DNA of 64,000 nt from CAVPDG01 sp963702535 (GTDB taxonomy: Bacteria > Chloroflexota > Anaerolineae > Anaerolineales > UBA4823): contig CAVPDG010000015.1 in assembly GCA_963702535.1 (NCBI GenBank), forward strand, positions 1 to 64,000, given 5' to 3'. Under the pieces are notes generated by a model. It was not told the DNA's origin. It saw nothing but the letters and a program-made list of their open reading frames with translations, and did not search any database. Both the position numbers and the translations under genes were made by a program. This document shows positions 52,324 to 60,976 of the stretch, one piece after another. The first letter of the stretch is position 1; each line of letters begins with the position of its first letter.

Positions 52324-53479
52324 ATGTCGAACTCATCGGTCTTAGGCATCACCCTGCCGGAGGCTGGAAAGATTTCATATGGTCGTTGGGAAGCCTTCCA
52401 CCACCCCACCGGAAATGCAGAATTCTTACCGGTGATCATTGCCAGGGGACGTTTCGCAGGTCCTTGCTTCTGGCTCACTGCTGGCATCCACGGACCTGAG
52501 CACGGCGGTCCGGTGGTCATCTATCGCCTGCTCTCTCAGGAGCTCCTCGACCAGCTACACGGTACGATCATCGCGATCCCGGCGTTGAATCCCGATCGGT
52601 CTGCGAACCATGGAAAGACAGCCCCCCATTCTTCCCAAAGACCCAAACCGTCTCTGGCCTGATGGGAAGCCCAGACCTGCGGATGACCCCGATGTCGATC
52701 CGCCCTCGCCATTCGAGGTCGTTTACGAGCGATTATTTGCCGAAATCGTCCGCACAGCGGATTTCATGATTGATTATCACAACTCGTGGACCGGATCGCT
52801 CTCGTTCTCCTTCCAGGACCGCATACTTTATCGAGAGGATGAGCATAGCGCCGCAAACCGGGCTGAAGCCGAGGGCTTGCATGTCCTGCAACAGGAGATG
52901 CTGAGAGCGTATGGACACACCATCATCGGTGAGCTGCCTGCTGATAAGCTCATCAACGAAGAGTTGCACCGCGCTACCACTGCCTCGGTACTTTACGCCA
53001 AGAAGATACCCACCATGACCGTCGAGCTCGGCACCGGTCACCTGCCCGATCCTGCTATCCTCGCCGCTTCCGTGGCGGGCACACGGAATGTGTTGCGCTG
53101 GGCTGGCATGCTCAAAGGAGCGCCGGAGCTTGTATCCGGCATCAAGATCGTCAATCTCGGTTACCCGGTACGCCGACGCTTTGCCCCGCGTGTAGACCAG
53201 CCATCCATCGTCATCCACCTCGTGGAAGCAGGCGACAGTATTCAGGTTGGCGATCCGGTGGCAGAGCTGCGCGATGTCTGGGGTCGCCCTATCAATGGCG
53301 GCACTATTTACAGCCAGGATGATGGCTTTGTCATCGGTCGCCATCATGGGATTTACTATTACCCCGGCGAATCCATTTTGACCATTGCGATCCGCAACGA
53401 CGCAGCTATGGTCGCCCCTTATCCAAAAGATTACTTTCCCCCGGAGGAGCATGCCATACACCATCCTGACCGACCATGA
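52324..53479 (+). CDS. Succinylglutamate desuccinylase/aspartoacylase-like zinc deacylase (M14 family; one frame break)
   Basis: Starts ATG 52324 with AAAGGA upstream. The zinc motif is WLTAGIHGPEHGGP (His and Glu ligands), with ALNPDG after it; a surplus C at 52597 interrupts the frame, and removing it gives NPDGLRTMERQPPILPKDPNRLWPDGKPR and a 384-residue product. Downstream are DFMIDYHNSWTGSLSFSF (third ligand His) and TMTVELGTGH (catalytic Glu), then a C-terminal beta domain with VEAGDSIQVGDPVAELRDVWGRP, as in the AstE/AspA-like group. Members cleave N-acyl or related amide bonds. It is the first gene of the MttB operon; its 3' end overlaps the next start by 29 bases. Confidence 0.82.
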
Positions 53480-54842
53480 GCTTGCTCAGCTCCATCAATC
53501 GAGTTTACGCGTCCTGTGGGAAACGGGCATTTTGTTGGAAGATCCAGCCAGCCGCGCCATGCTGCTGGACCACGGCAGCCAGGAGCGCCGGGGACGCATC
53601 TGCATCCCACCAGACCTGGTCGAGAGCAGCCTGAGCCTCTGCCCGCAATCCGTGATCCTGGCGGGACGGGGAGGGGAGGTATGCCTTGGGGATGGAAGCC
53701 TGCACGTGCACAACCTGGGTGGCGCACGCGATGTTTACGACCCAGCCACCTACCGTCTGCGCCCTGCCCTCACCAGCGATGTCGCCGAGAGCACCCGCCT
53801 GATGGATGCGCTGGAAAACGTCACCACGATCACCCCGCTCTACACCCCGCGCGACGTGTCGCCGCAGCAGTTGACTCCGGTGATGTTCGTTGAGACGGTG
53901 AAGAACACACTCAAGCCAGTTAACGGTCCCGGTGTGCATACGGTAGACGACGTGCGCAGGCTGCACGAGATGGCGCAGGTCGTCTTTGGGGCTGAGCCGG
54001 CGCTTTCAGTGGGCGTATCGCCGGTAAGCCCGCTGAACTTCCTCGGGCATGTGGCGCCGGTAATTCTTGAGGTCGCCCGGCGTAAATTACCGCTCGGTCC
54101 GCTTCCCTGCCCGAATGTTGGTGCCACTTCCCCCATGTCGCTGGCAGGCTCCTTGGTGCAACAAAATGCAGAAAACCTGGCAACCATCGTCCTGGCGCAA
54201 TTGGTCAGCCCCGGACTGCCCATCGTTTACTGTGGGCGCCTGTCGGTGTTGAGCATGCGCAGCGGCTCACCCATCTGGGGCAACCCCGAGATGGGCATGA
54301 TGTCGGCAGCGACGGTTCAGATCGGCCATTATTACCACCTTCCCGTGAACGTATACGGTCTCGCCGCCAGCGGGTTCGCGCCGGATATTCAAAGCGGTTA
54401 CGAGCGGGCGATCAACGCCATTGTGCCTGCCCTGGCTGGCGCCGATGAGCTTTCCGGTGTAGGAGAGATGGCGGGCGGCACGAACTCCTGCAATGCGCAG
54501 ATTGTGGTGGATAACGACATTTATGGCGAGGTGATGCGCGTGCGGCGCGGCTTCACCGTCGACGAAGATTCCCTGGCAGTGGACGTGATTGCCCATGCCA
54601 TGTCAACGACGCGCAATTTTCTTGGTGAGAAGCATACACGCAAGTATTTGCGTAGCGGCGAGGTCTGGGAGGGCAGGCTGGGCGTCAAGGAGATCGGCTG
54701 GGAGATGTGGCAGAACGCCGGTTACCCCACCGCGCTCGACCGTGCGGAGCGCGTCGCAGCAGATATTCTTACCCAGCATGAGGTTACGCCCTTGCCTGAA
54801 GAACAAATCAACGCCCTGGAGGAAATCCTGCATGCATCCTAA
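53451..54842 (+). CDS. MttB superfamily (trimethylamine methyltransferase-like) protein, paralogue 1
   Basis: 463 residues from ATG 53451, chosen for GGAGG just upstream. MttB-family landmarks: the N-terminal LHQSSLRVLWETGILLEDP, GDGSLHVHNLGGARDVYD, VMFVETVKNTLKPV, PCPNVGATSPMSLAGSLVQQNAENLA, LPIVYCGRLSVLSMRSGS, ADELSGVGEMAGGTNSCNAQIVVDNDIYGEVMRV and the C-terminal FLGEKHTRKYLRSGEVWEG. There is no in-frame TAG, so it lacks pyrrolysine and belongs with glycine-betaine/proline-betaine/carnitine-type methyltransferases. It would transfer a methyl from a quaternary amine to a corrinoid protein. Substrate unknown. It overlaps the deacylase gene. Confidence 0.88.
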   Translation: MPYTILTDHELAQLHQSSLRVLWETGILLEDPASRAMLLDHGSQERRGRICIPPDLVESSLSLCPQSVILAGRGGEVCLGDGSLHVHNLGGARDVYDPATYRLRPALTSDVAESTRLMDALENVTTITPLYTPRDVSPQQLTPVMFVETVKNTLKPVNGPGVHTVDDVRRLHEMAQVVFGAEPALSVGVSPVSPLNFLGHVAPVILEVARRKLPLGPLPCPNVGATSPMSLAGSLVQQNAENLATIVLAQLVSPGLPIVYCGRLSVLSMRSGSPIWGNPEMGMMSAATVQIGHYYHLPVNVYGLAASGFAPDIQSGYERAINAIVPALAGADELSGVGEMAGGTNSCNAQIVVDNDIYGEVMRVRRGFTVDEDSLAVDVIAHAMSTTRNFLGEKHTRKYLRSGEVWEGRLGVKEIGWEMWQNAGYPTALDRAERVAADILTQHEVTPLPEEQINALEEILHAS

Positions 54843-54859
54843 ATTCTACCGGAGGGAAT

Positions 54860-56323
54860 ATGTCACCCATCAAGTTTAGCGTGCTCGATGAAATTCTGGT
54901 TGCACAAATCCTTGACGAAGCCTTGCAGCTCCTCGCCGACCCCGGCGTGCGCGTCCACAATGCCGAGGCGTTGGATTTGCTCGCCCAGGCAGGCGCGGCT
55001 GTAAATTTCACCGCCAAGATTGCCAGTATTCCTGAAGCTTTGGTGAGAAGCTGTATCGCCTCGGCGCCGAAGGAGTTTTTCTTGTACGATCTGGATGGCA
55101 AGCCCACCATTCGCTATGGTGGCAACGCAGTCCAGTTCGATCCAGGATCGACAGCGGTGTATATCTTAGATGGCGATACCGGCGAGCAGAGAGCGCCGGA
55201 TACCCGAGACTTCGTCCAGTACGTGAAGCTGGTCGAAATGCTGCCCCAGATCGACGCCCAGAGCACCGCCTTCGTCTGCCGTGATGTAGCCGAGGAGATC
55301 GGCGACTTATACCGTCTTTACCTCGCCCTCAACTACATGCGTAAGCCCATCATCACCGGCGCTTTCGGCGTCAGCACCTGGTGGGTGATGTGGGAGATGC
55401 TCTGCACGGTGGCGGGCGGCGAAAAGGAGCTTGCCGCCAAGCCTTTAGCAGTCTTCGATATCTGTCCCACACCGCCCCTGCTGTGGAGCAATCTCACCTG
55501 CCAGAACATGATCGATTGCGCTCGCAAGGGGGTTCCCTCCGAGCTGGTCTCGATGCCGCTGGCAGGCGCCACATCCCCTGTCACCCTGGCAGCCGCGGTG
55601 ATCCAGCACGCTGCCGAGAGTTTGAGCGGCATTGTCATCGGGCAGCTCGCCCAAGCGGGATCACCTATTGTTTGGGGCGGCGCCCCGGCTGCCTTCGATA
55701 TGCGCGAAGGCACTACGCCCATGGGCGATGTGAATACCTGGCTGATCGACCTGGCTTATATCGAAGTGGGCAAAAGCCTCGGTTTACCCACGCATACCTA
55801 CATGGGCTCCAGCGACGCCAAGCTGCTGGATATCCAGGCGGGTCTAGAATCGGCTGGCGGCACTTTTCTCTCCGCATTATCTGGCGCCAATATGATCTCT
55901 GGCGCAGGCATGGTCGACTTCCTGCGCGGGCAGAGCTTTGAGAAGCTGGTCATCGATGCAGAGATCATCGGCATGTCAAAACGCCTTCTGGCAGGGCTTG
56001 AGGTCAGGGACCAGCCCATTGCCGTGGACTTGATGCGCAAATCGGCTCATAAAGCAAACTTCCTCTCCCAACCCCATACCCACAAGTGGTTCCGCAAAGA
56101 ACTGCACATCCCCTCCGAAGTGATCGACCGTGGCTCGCTGGATGCCTGGCATAAGAAGGGGGCGCTCTCGGCTGAGCAGCGCGCCCACGCCCGCGTCGAG
56201 ACGCTACTGAAGGCATACCAACCCACACAGCTCTCCGCTGAGATGCGTAGTGAGCTCAGGGCGATCACCCTGCGCGCCGCGCAGCAGTACAAGATGGAAA
56301 AATTACCGGCTTTACCCGATTGA
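54860..56323 (+). CDS. MttB superfamily (trimethylamine methyltransferase-like) protein, paralogue 2
   Basis: 487 residues; GGAGG lies 6-7 bases before the ATG. Motifs: LLADPGVRVHNAEALDLLAQAGA, PGSTAVYILDGDTGEQRAPDTRDFVQYVKLVEML, SMPLAGATSPVTLAAAVIQHAAESLSGIVIG, SPIVWGGAPAAFDMREGTTPMGD, TYMGSSDAKLLDIQAGLESAGG, SGANMISGAGMVDFLRGQSFEKLVIDAE, and FLSQPHTHKWFRKELHIPSEV. No in-frame TAG. It is the most canonical of the three paralogues. It follows paralogue 1 by 17 bases. Confidence 0.88.
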   Translation: MSPIKFSVLDEILVAQILDEALQLLADPGVRVHNAEALDLLAQAGAAVNFTAKIASIPEALVRSCIASAPKEFFLYDLDGKPTIRYGGNAVQFDPGSTAVYILDGDTGEQRAPDTRDFVQYVKLVEMLPQIDAQSTAFVCRDVAEEIGDLYRLYLALNYMRKPIITGAFGVSTWWVMWEMLCTVAGGEKELAAKPLAVFDICPTPPLLWSNLTCQNMIDCARKGVPSELVSMPLAGATSPVTLAAAVIQHAAESLSGIVIGQLAQAGSPIVWGGAPAAFDMREGTTPMGDVNTWLIDLAYIEVGKSLGLPTHTYMGSSDAKLLDIQAGLESAGGTFLSALSGANMISGAGMVDFLRGQSFEKLVIDAEIIGMSKRLLAGLEVRDQPIAVDLMRKSAHKANFLSQPHTHKWFRKELHIPSEVIDRGSLDAWHKKGALSAEQRAHARVETLLKAYQPTQLSAEMRSELRAITLRAAQQYKMEKLPALPD

Positions 56324-56389
56324 ACGCCAATCCGCAGCCGAGAATCGCTTTTCTTGTAATCTACATTCACAACACAAGGAGCATACAAT

Positions 56390-57040
56390 ATGACCAGTGA
56401 AATCTTTACCCAACTGGCGAACAGCCTGATCGACGGCGATCCAGAAGCTACTTTCGAGCTGACCCAACAGGCGCTCGCTGCGGGGATCGAACCCATGACG
56501 ATCATCCGCGAAGGGCTGATGCCCGGCATGAACGCCGTTGGCGACAAGTTCTCCTGCGGCGAGTATTTCCTCCCCGACCTGATCATCGCCGCGGATGGCA
56601 TGCGCAGCGCCATGGAGCTTCTCGAGCCGGAGCTGCGCGCGCGGCAGCAGACGGTTGAATCTCCAGGTACGGTTGTCCTGGGCACCGTCGCTGGCGACAT
56701 CCACGAGATCGGCAAATCCCTGGTGGGCACCATGCTTTCGGCAAACGGTTTCAAGGTACACGACCTGGGTGTAAATGTCCCTACCAGCAGCTTCATCCAG
56801 AAGATCAGAGAGACGGATGCCAACGTCCTCGGTCTCTCCGCCCTGCTGACCACCACCATGACCGTCCAGCGGGAAATTATCCGCGAGCTGACCGAGGCAG
56901 GCATCCGCAGCCAGGTCAAGGTGATGGTGGGCGGCGCTCCGGTGACGCGCAGCTGGGCAGAGGAGATCGGCGCGGATGGCTATGCCGAAGACGCCCTGGG
57001 CGCGGTGCAACTTGCCCGTAAGCTGAGTGGAGCAGGCTAA
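56390..57040 (+). CDS. Methyltransferase corrinoid (cobalamin-binding) protein
   Basis: 216 residues, the MtbC/MtgC-type methyl carrier. The N-terminal helical cap (IFTQLANSLIDGDPEATFELTQQALAAGIEPMTIIREGLMPGMNAVGDKFSCGEYFLPDL) is followed by a Rossmann domain with the cobalamin motif GDIHEIGKSLV (Asp103, His105, Gly108), then LGLSALLTTTMTVQREIIREL and VMVGGAPVTRSWAEEIGADGYAEDA. It would accept methyls from the MttB proteins and pass them on, probably to THF through AcsE-type enzymes. It lies between paralogues 2 and 3. Confidence 0.95.
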   Translation: MTSEIFTQLANSLIDGDPEATFELTQQALAAGIEPMTIIREGLMPGMNAVGDKFSCGEYFLPDLIIAADGMRSAMELLEPELRARQQTVESPGTVVLGTVAGDIHEIGKSLVGTMLSANGFKVHDLGVNVPTSSFIQKIRETDANVLGLSALLTTTMTVQREIIRELTEAGIRSQVKVMVGGAPVTRSWAEEIGADGYAEDALGAVQLARKLSGAG

Positions 57041-57059
57041 TGCCAGGGGCAAATCCGCG

Positions 57060-58523
57060 ATGACTCAGTCCATTAAATCTATCTCCAATCCCAAGCTCAG
57101 CGTGAATATCCTGACGGATGCCGAAGTCCGTCAGATACACACGGCGACCCTGGATATCATCGAAAGCGCCGGCGTGAGGTTCCCTTCTCACAAAGCGCTC
57201 GACATCCTGGAAGCGCACGGCGCGACGGTCGATCGCAGCTCGATGGTCGCCAAAATCCCCGGCGCTGTCATGGAGGAGTACCTGGCGCTGATGCCGCCTG
57301 CCTATACCCTGGCTGCGCTGGATCCCGCACTGGATCTCCCCCTGGACGGCAACCACAGCTTCCTGGGCACCGACGGCTGCGGCGTTGAGATCCTGGACGC
57401 CTTCACCGGCGCCCGCCGGCGCACAACCAAGCAAGATGTTTCCGATGTCGCCCGCGTTGCCAATTCTCTGGAGAGTATCGCCTTCCATTGGGTGCCGATC
57501 TCCGCCCAGGACTGCCCTCCCGAGAGCCGCAGCCTGCACGAGCTCGAAGCGATCTGGCGCGTGAGCAAGAAGCACGTCCAGACCGAGTCGATCGTCACCG
57601 AACCGGAGATGCGCGCCGCGGTCGAGATGGCTGCCGTTCTCACCGGCGGTCGTGCAGGGCTGCGCCAGCGCCCCGTTCTTTCGATCATGCAGTGCACCTA
57701 TAGTCCCCTGGCGCACGATGGCGGCAGCCTGGAAGCGGGTCTCATCGCTGCCGAAGCAGGTCTACCGGTTGGCTATATGACCATGGCATCCTGCGGCTCG
57801 AGCGGTCCGATCACCCTCGCCGGCAACCTGGTGGTTGGCAACGCCGAGGTGATCTCCGCCATGGTCTTGATGCAGATGGCGTATCCGGGCTGCCCGGTCT
57901 ATTACGCAGCCGCGCAAACGGCTACAGATTTGCGCAGCGGGGCTTATACCGGCGGCGGACCCGAGGATTACCTGTTTGGCGCGGCTACCAACGTGCTCTC
58001 CGATTTTTACAACATTCCACTTTCGATGGGCGCGTTCGCAACCGGCGCCAAAGAGCCCGATTGGCAAGCCGCCCTGGATAACAGCCTGTCATCCTTCATG
58101 GCAGTCTCCACACTGTCAGACATGCTGCTCGGCGCCGGTCTGCTGCATGGATCGCGCATCCTTTCCTACGAAATGCTGCTGATGGATTCCGAAATCTGGA
58201 GCATCCTGCACGCCATGTTCCAGGGCATTGTCGTCAACGAGGAGACCCTCGCCCTGGATATCATCCGCAGCGTGGGTCCCGGGGGCAGCTTCCTGGGTCA
58301 GCGCCACACGCGCCAGCATATGCGTGAGCACTGGCAGCCTACGCTCATCGACCGCCGCCCATACGACCAATGGGAGCAAAGCAAGGATGGCGCTCGCACC
58401 TGGGCGCTGCAAAAAGCACGGCAGCTCCTGCAGGAGTACCACCCGGTCGCCATCGACGCCCAGGTTGCGTTAGAATTGAGCAAAATCATCAGCATGTTGG
58501 AGGCTGGAGGCTTCTCATCCTAG
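57060..58523 (+). CDS. MttB superfamily (trimethylamine methyltransferase-like) protein, paralogue 3
   Basis: 487 residues from ATG 57060; a GTG at 57027 would overlap the corrinoid gene and give 11 more residues. Motifs: ILTDAEVRQIHTATLDIIESAGVRFPSHKALDILEAHGA, GNHSFLGTDGCGVEILDAFTGARRRTTKQDVSDVARVA, ASCGSSGPITLAGNLVVGNAEVISAMVLM, PVYYAAAQTATDLRSGAYTGGGPED and FLGQRHTRQHMREHWQPTL. No in-frame TAG. It differs most from the other two, suggesting a different substrate or partner. Confidence 0.86.
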   Translation: MTQSIKSISNPKLSVNILTDAEVRQIHTATLDIIESAGVRFPSHKALDILEAHGATVDRSSMVAKIPGAVMEEYLALMPPAYTLAALDPALDLPLDGNHSFLGTDGCGVEILDAFTGARRRTTKQDVSDVARVANSLESIAFHWVPISAQDCPPESRSLHELEAIWRVSKKHVQTESIVTEPEMRAAVEMAAVLTGGRAGLRQRPVLSIMQCTYSPLAHDGGSLEAGLIAAEAGLPVGYMTMASCGSSGPITLAGNLVVGNAEVISAMVLMQMAYPGCPVYYAAAQTATDLRSGAYTGGGPEDYLFGAATNVLSDFYNIPLSMGAFATGAKEPDWQAALDNSLSSFMAVSTLSDMLLGAGLLHGSRILSYEMLLMDSEIWSILHAMFQGIVVNEETLALDIIRSVGPGGSFLGQRHTRQHMREHWQPTLIDRRPYDQWEQSKDGARTWALQKARQLLQEYHPVAIDAQVALELSKIISMLEAGGFSS

Positions 58524-58544
58524 AGCGATACCTCCCGAGCACTT

Positions 58545-58988
58545 ATGGACAATCTGATTCCGCCCAAGCTGATGGAGATCATCAGCGATTTTGAATTGAG
58601 TGAAGGTCGTGAGAAGATCGAGCTGCTGTTGCAGTATTCCGAACAGATGCCCGGCTTGCCAGCGCGCATCCAGGAACAGCACGAGAGTATGGATTTCGTC
58701 CAGGAATGCATGACCCCGGTCTACGTGATAGCAGAAAGGGATGCCAGCGGCATGCACTTTTTCTTCGACGTGCCGGCAAAATCTCCCACCGTGCGCGGCT
58801 TTGCCGCCATCATGGCAGCCGGGCTGGATGGCGCCGCCCCGGAGCAGGTGTTAAATCTACCCAATGATTTTTACCAGTTGATGGGGCTGGAGCAGGTTCT
58901 GACCATGCAGCGCTTGAACGGCATCTCCGCCATCCTGGCGCATATGAAACGCATCGCCTTGCAGTCGATGCAGGGCGATGCGGGCTAG
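58545..58988 (+). CDS. sufE: SufE-family sulfur acceptor protein
   Basis: 147 residues. SufE takes sulfur from a cysteine desulfurase for Fe-S assembly. The pattern is visible: LMEIISDFELSEGREKIELLLQYSEQMPGLP, the acceptor cysteine Cys55 in MDFVQECMTPVYVI, FFDVPAKSPTVRGFAAIMAAGLDG, and VLNLPNDFYQLMGLEQVLTMQRLNGISAILAHM. It ends the MttB operon, 21 bases after paralogue 3, an unusual partner: no cysteine desulfurase or scaffold gene is adjacent. In this operon it may support Fe-S proteins of corrinoid activation; this is inference. Confidence 0.85.
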   Translation: MDNLIPPKLMEIISDFELSEGREKIELLLQYSEQMPGLPARIQEQHESMDFVQECMTPVYVIAERDASGMHFFFDVPAKSPTVRGFAAIMAAGLDGAAPEQVLNLPNDFYQLMGLEQVLTMQRLNGISAILAHMKRIALQSMQGDAG

Positions 58989-59010
58989 GGGCTGGATCGC
59001 GCTTCTGGCG

Positions 59011-60595
59011 CTACTTGAGTTCTTTCACCGCATAGACCACGGCATCAGAATCCCGGAATACTTCCAGTAATCCGGGATCTTTTTCTGCCTGGCGGATGAA
59101 ATCCTTATGGTTCAGGTCGCTCATCACGTACGCCGCGCCGAAGCGCGGGTAGATGAAGTCGGATGGGCGCTCGATATCTCCCTGGGTGATCTTTTCCCAC
59201 AGCGCGTACAGGTCGGCATCGTAAAGCTGCATATAGGTCGGATCGAGCCCGATGAGATAAGTATTGTGGGTATTGTAGAAGAATAAGCGGGGAAAATCGT
59301 CCCAATCGGTCTGGAACACCCTCGCCCCTGCTTCGGTATTCTGGCTGAGCCACTGCGCCGCACCCGCGTACAGGGTATACGGTTTCGAGCTGGATATGCT
59401 GTGCCTTGCGTCACGGATTGCAAACCAACCGCCAACCAGGAGGATCAGCCCCAGCATCACCGGTGCGAGCATCCGCCGGTCGAAGGTTCGGGGCTTGCTC
59501 ATCGACGCAGATTCGGAAATCCCCTCCACCACCCCAACCATACCCGCCTCGCCTTTCTGCAAGAGGGGTTTCCATGCCAGAGCGCAGAAGATCAGCGCAA
59601 AGGGCGGGAAATACTCGATAAATCTGCGGCTCTGAAACAGCATCAATCCGAACAAAATGCTGATAAAGAACGCTGTTGCGGTCTTGCTATCCATCCGTTG
59701 GCTGGCAAAGCCCAGTGCTGCCGCGCCTGCCAGGAATACCACCAGCGCCAGCGGGGAGTTTTCCAGTAATTGCGTCGTCCGGTAAGGGTACCATTCGCTG
59801 CCAACGCTGACCGTAGTAGTCTCGGTGAGCTTGGGCGCCAGGTGACGAATAAAAAACACGATATTATCCGGGAAATAGGGGTTGACCAGCATACCCAGTC
59901 CCAACCCTGCCGCCGTGTAGACAAGGGGCTGCCATTCCAGCCTTCTCTCGAGCACCAGGACGGAGCCGGCATAAATCGCCGCCAGGATAAAGATCAAGGG
60001 GAAGGCATCATACAACCAGACGTACAGGAAAGAAAGCGGCAACAGCCAGCGGTATTGCCGGGTCATCATCCAGTGTAAACCGATGACCATGAACGCCAGA
60101 GATAGGGATTGGGCGCGGGTGATGCTCATCCGGTAGAGGAATGCCTCGGATACCACCAGCATCCCGAGCGCCCACAAAGCCGCATACGGCACACGTTGCC
60201 GCTTTAGCAGCCACCACACGCTCAGGAAAGCCAGCGCTGCAAATGTGACCGCTGCCCATTTGGCTCCCAGGCGCAGATCGCCGAAGGTAAAGGGTATCAA
60301 AGCCACGTGGAAGAGGAAATGGTGGTCGGAGTATTCACGCGGCATTCAAGATCGATAAGGGCAGCCAGGGGAAAGCCGGCGTTAGCCCTTCCCGGCGCAT
60401 AATCTCAGCCAGGCGGATGTGGTAGTAGCCGTCATTATCCGGCATGTCTGGCGTGGCGAACTGGATAGCTGCCAGCGCCAGGAAAAATATCACGAACAAA
60501 AGCACTGCAACCAGGATCGTGCGTTTCTCGACCCTGGTCCAGGCTTTCAGGCTCAATCTATTTTCAGGCGGGCTTGCCGCGACAGTCTTAATCAT
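59011..60595 (-). CDS. Polytopic GT-C-type glycosyltransferase-like membrane protein (one frame break)
   Basis: Starting at ATG 60595 (overlapping the previous stop) gives MIKTVAASPPENRLSLKAW; an extra G around 60338-60343 must be removed to join PWLPLSILNA to REYSDHHFLFHV, giving 527 residues. The first luminal loop has PDMPDNDGYYHIRLAEIMRREG, an acidic motif like the metal-binding DxD-type loop of oligosaccharyltransferase/mannosyltransferase GT-C folds. About ten membrane helices follow, then a soluble C-terminus (ARVFQTDWDDFPRLFFYNTHNTYLIGLDP). The fold suggests a lipid-linked sugar transferase, but the acceptor is unknown. Confidence 0.65.
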
Positions 60596-60976
60596 CTCCG
60601 TCATTGTCGTTCCCGCTGTCGTCGTTATCGTTCCGGCTTTTATCGTTATCGTTGTCATTACCCCCGTGCCGGTCGTTGTCGTTGCCGCTACCTGAAGTCG
60701 TTCTGGTTGTCATCCTGATCGTTCAGGTTGGTATTGCTGTTATCGTCCTCGTTATCGTTCTGGTTGTTAAGATTCTGGTTCTGTCTCGTTCTCGTTCGAA
60801 TTCAGGTCCGAATTCTCGTTGCCGTTATGGTTCTCATTCTCGTTCTCATTTTCGGTGAAGAAACCACCGTTCTGGTTGGAAAGATCACCACCATGGTCAT
60901 CATCATTTGAATTGCCCAGGTCATCATGGGTATTGTCATTGGCGTTCTCATTTTCATTGAACTCGGCTGGGCTCAT
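60588..60976 (-). repeat. Low-complexity AAC/GAT/GAG-rich tract coding for an Asn/Asp/Glu tail
   Basis: About 390 bases are built of short motifs such as AACGAGAAT, GATAACGAC and AACGACAAT, with no fixed unit. In the minus-strand frames they read NENENENHNGNENSD, NQNDNEDDNSNTN and NDNDNDKSRNDNDDSG. The opposite strand shows long spurious Ser/Phe/Val-rich frames. The tract ends exactly where the next gene starts (ATG at 60593-60595). Confidence 0.85.

Noticed and set aside
52016..52336. 106-residue minus-strand frame in the gap between the binding-protein and deacylase genes, with a protein-like central part
   Set aside because: It covers the space where both divergent promoters must lie, starts inside the deacylase gene, and has no clear ribosome site or recognised family.
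53451..58523. Possibility that the MttB genes contain in-frame amber codons for pyrrolysine
   Set aside because: All three run open to full length with no internal TAG, and no pylT/pylS-like gene was seen in the window.
60604..60858. Plus-strand Ser/Leu/Val-rich frames across the low-complexity tract
   Set aside because: They are the reverse complement of the Asn/Asp/Glu-coding repeats and have repetitive, non-protein-like composition.
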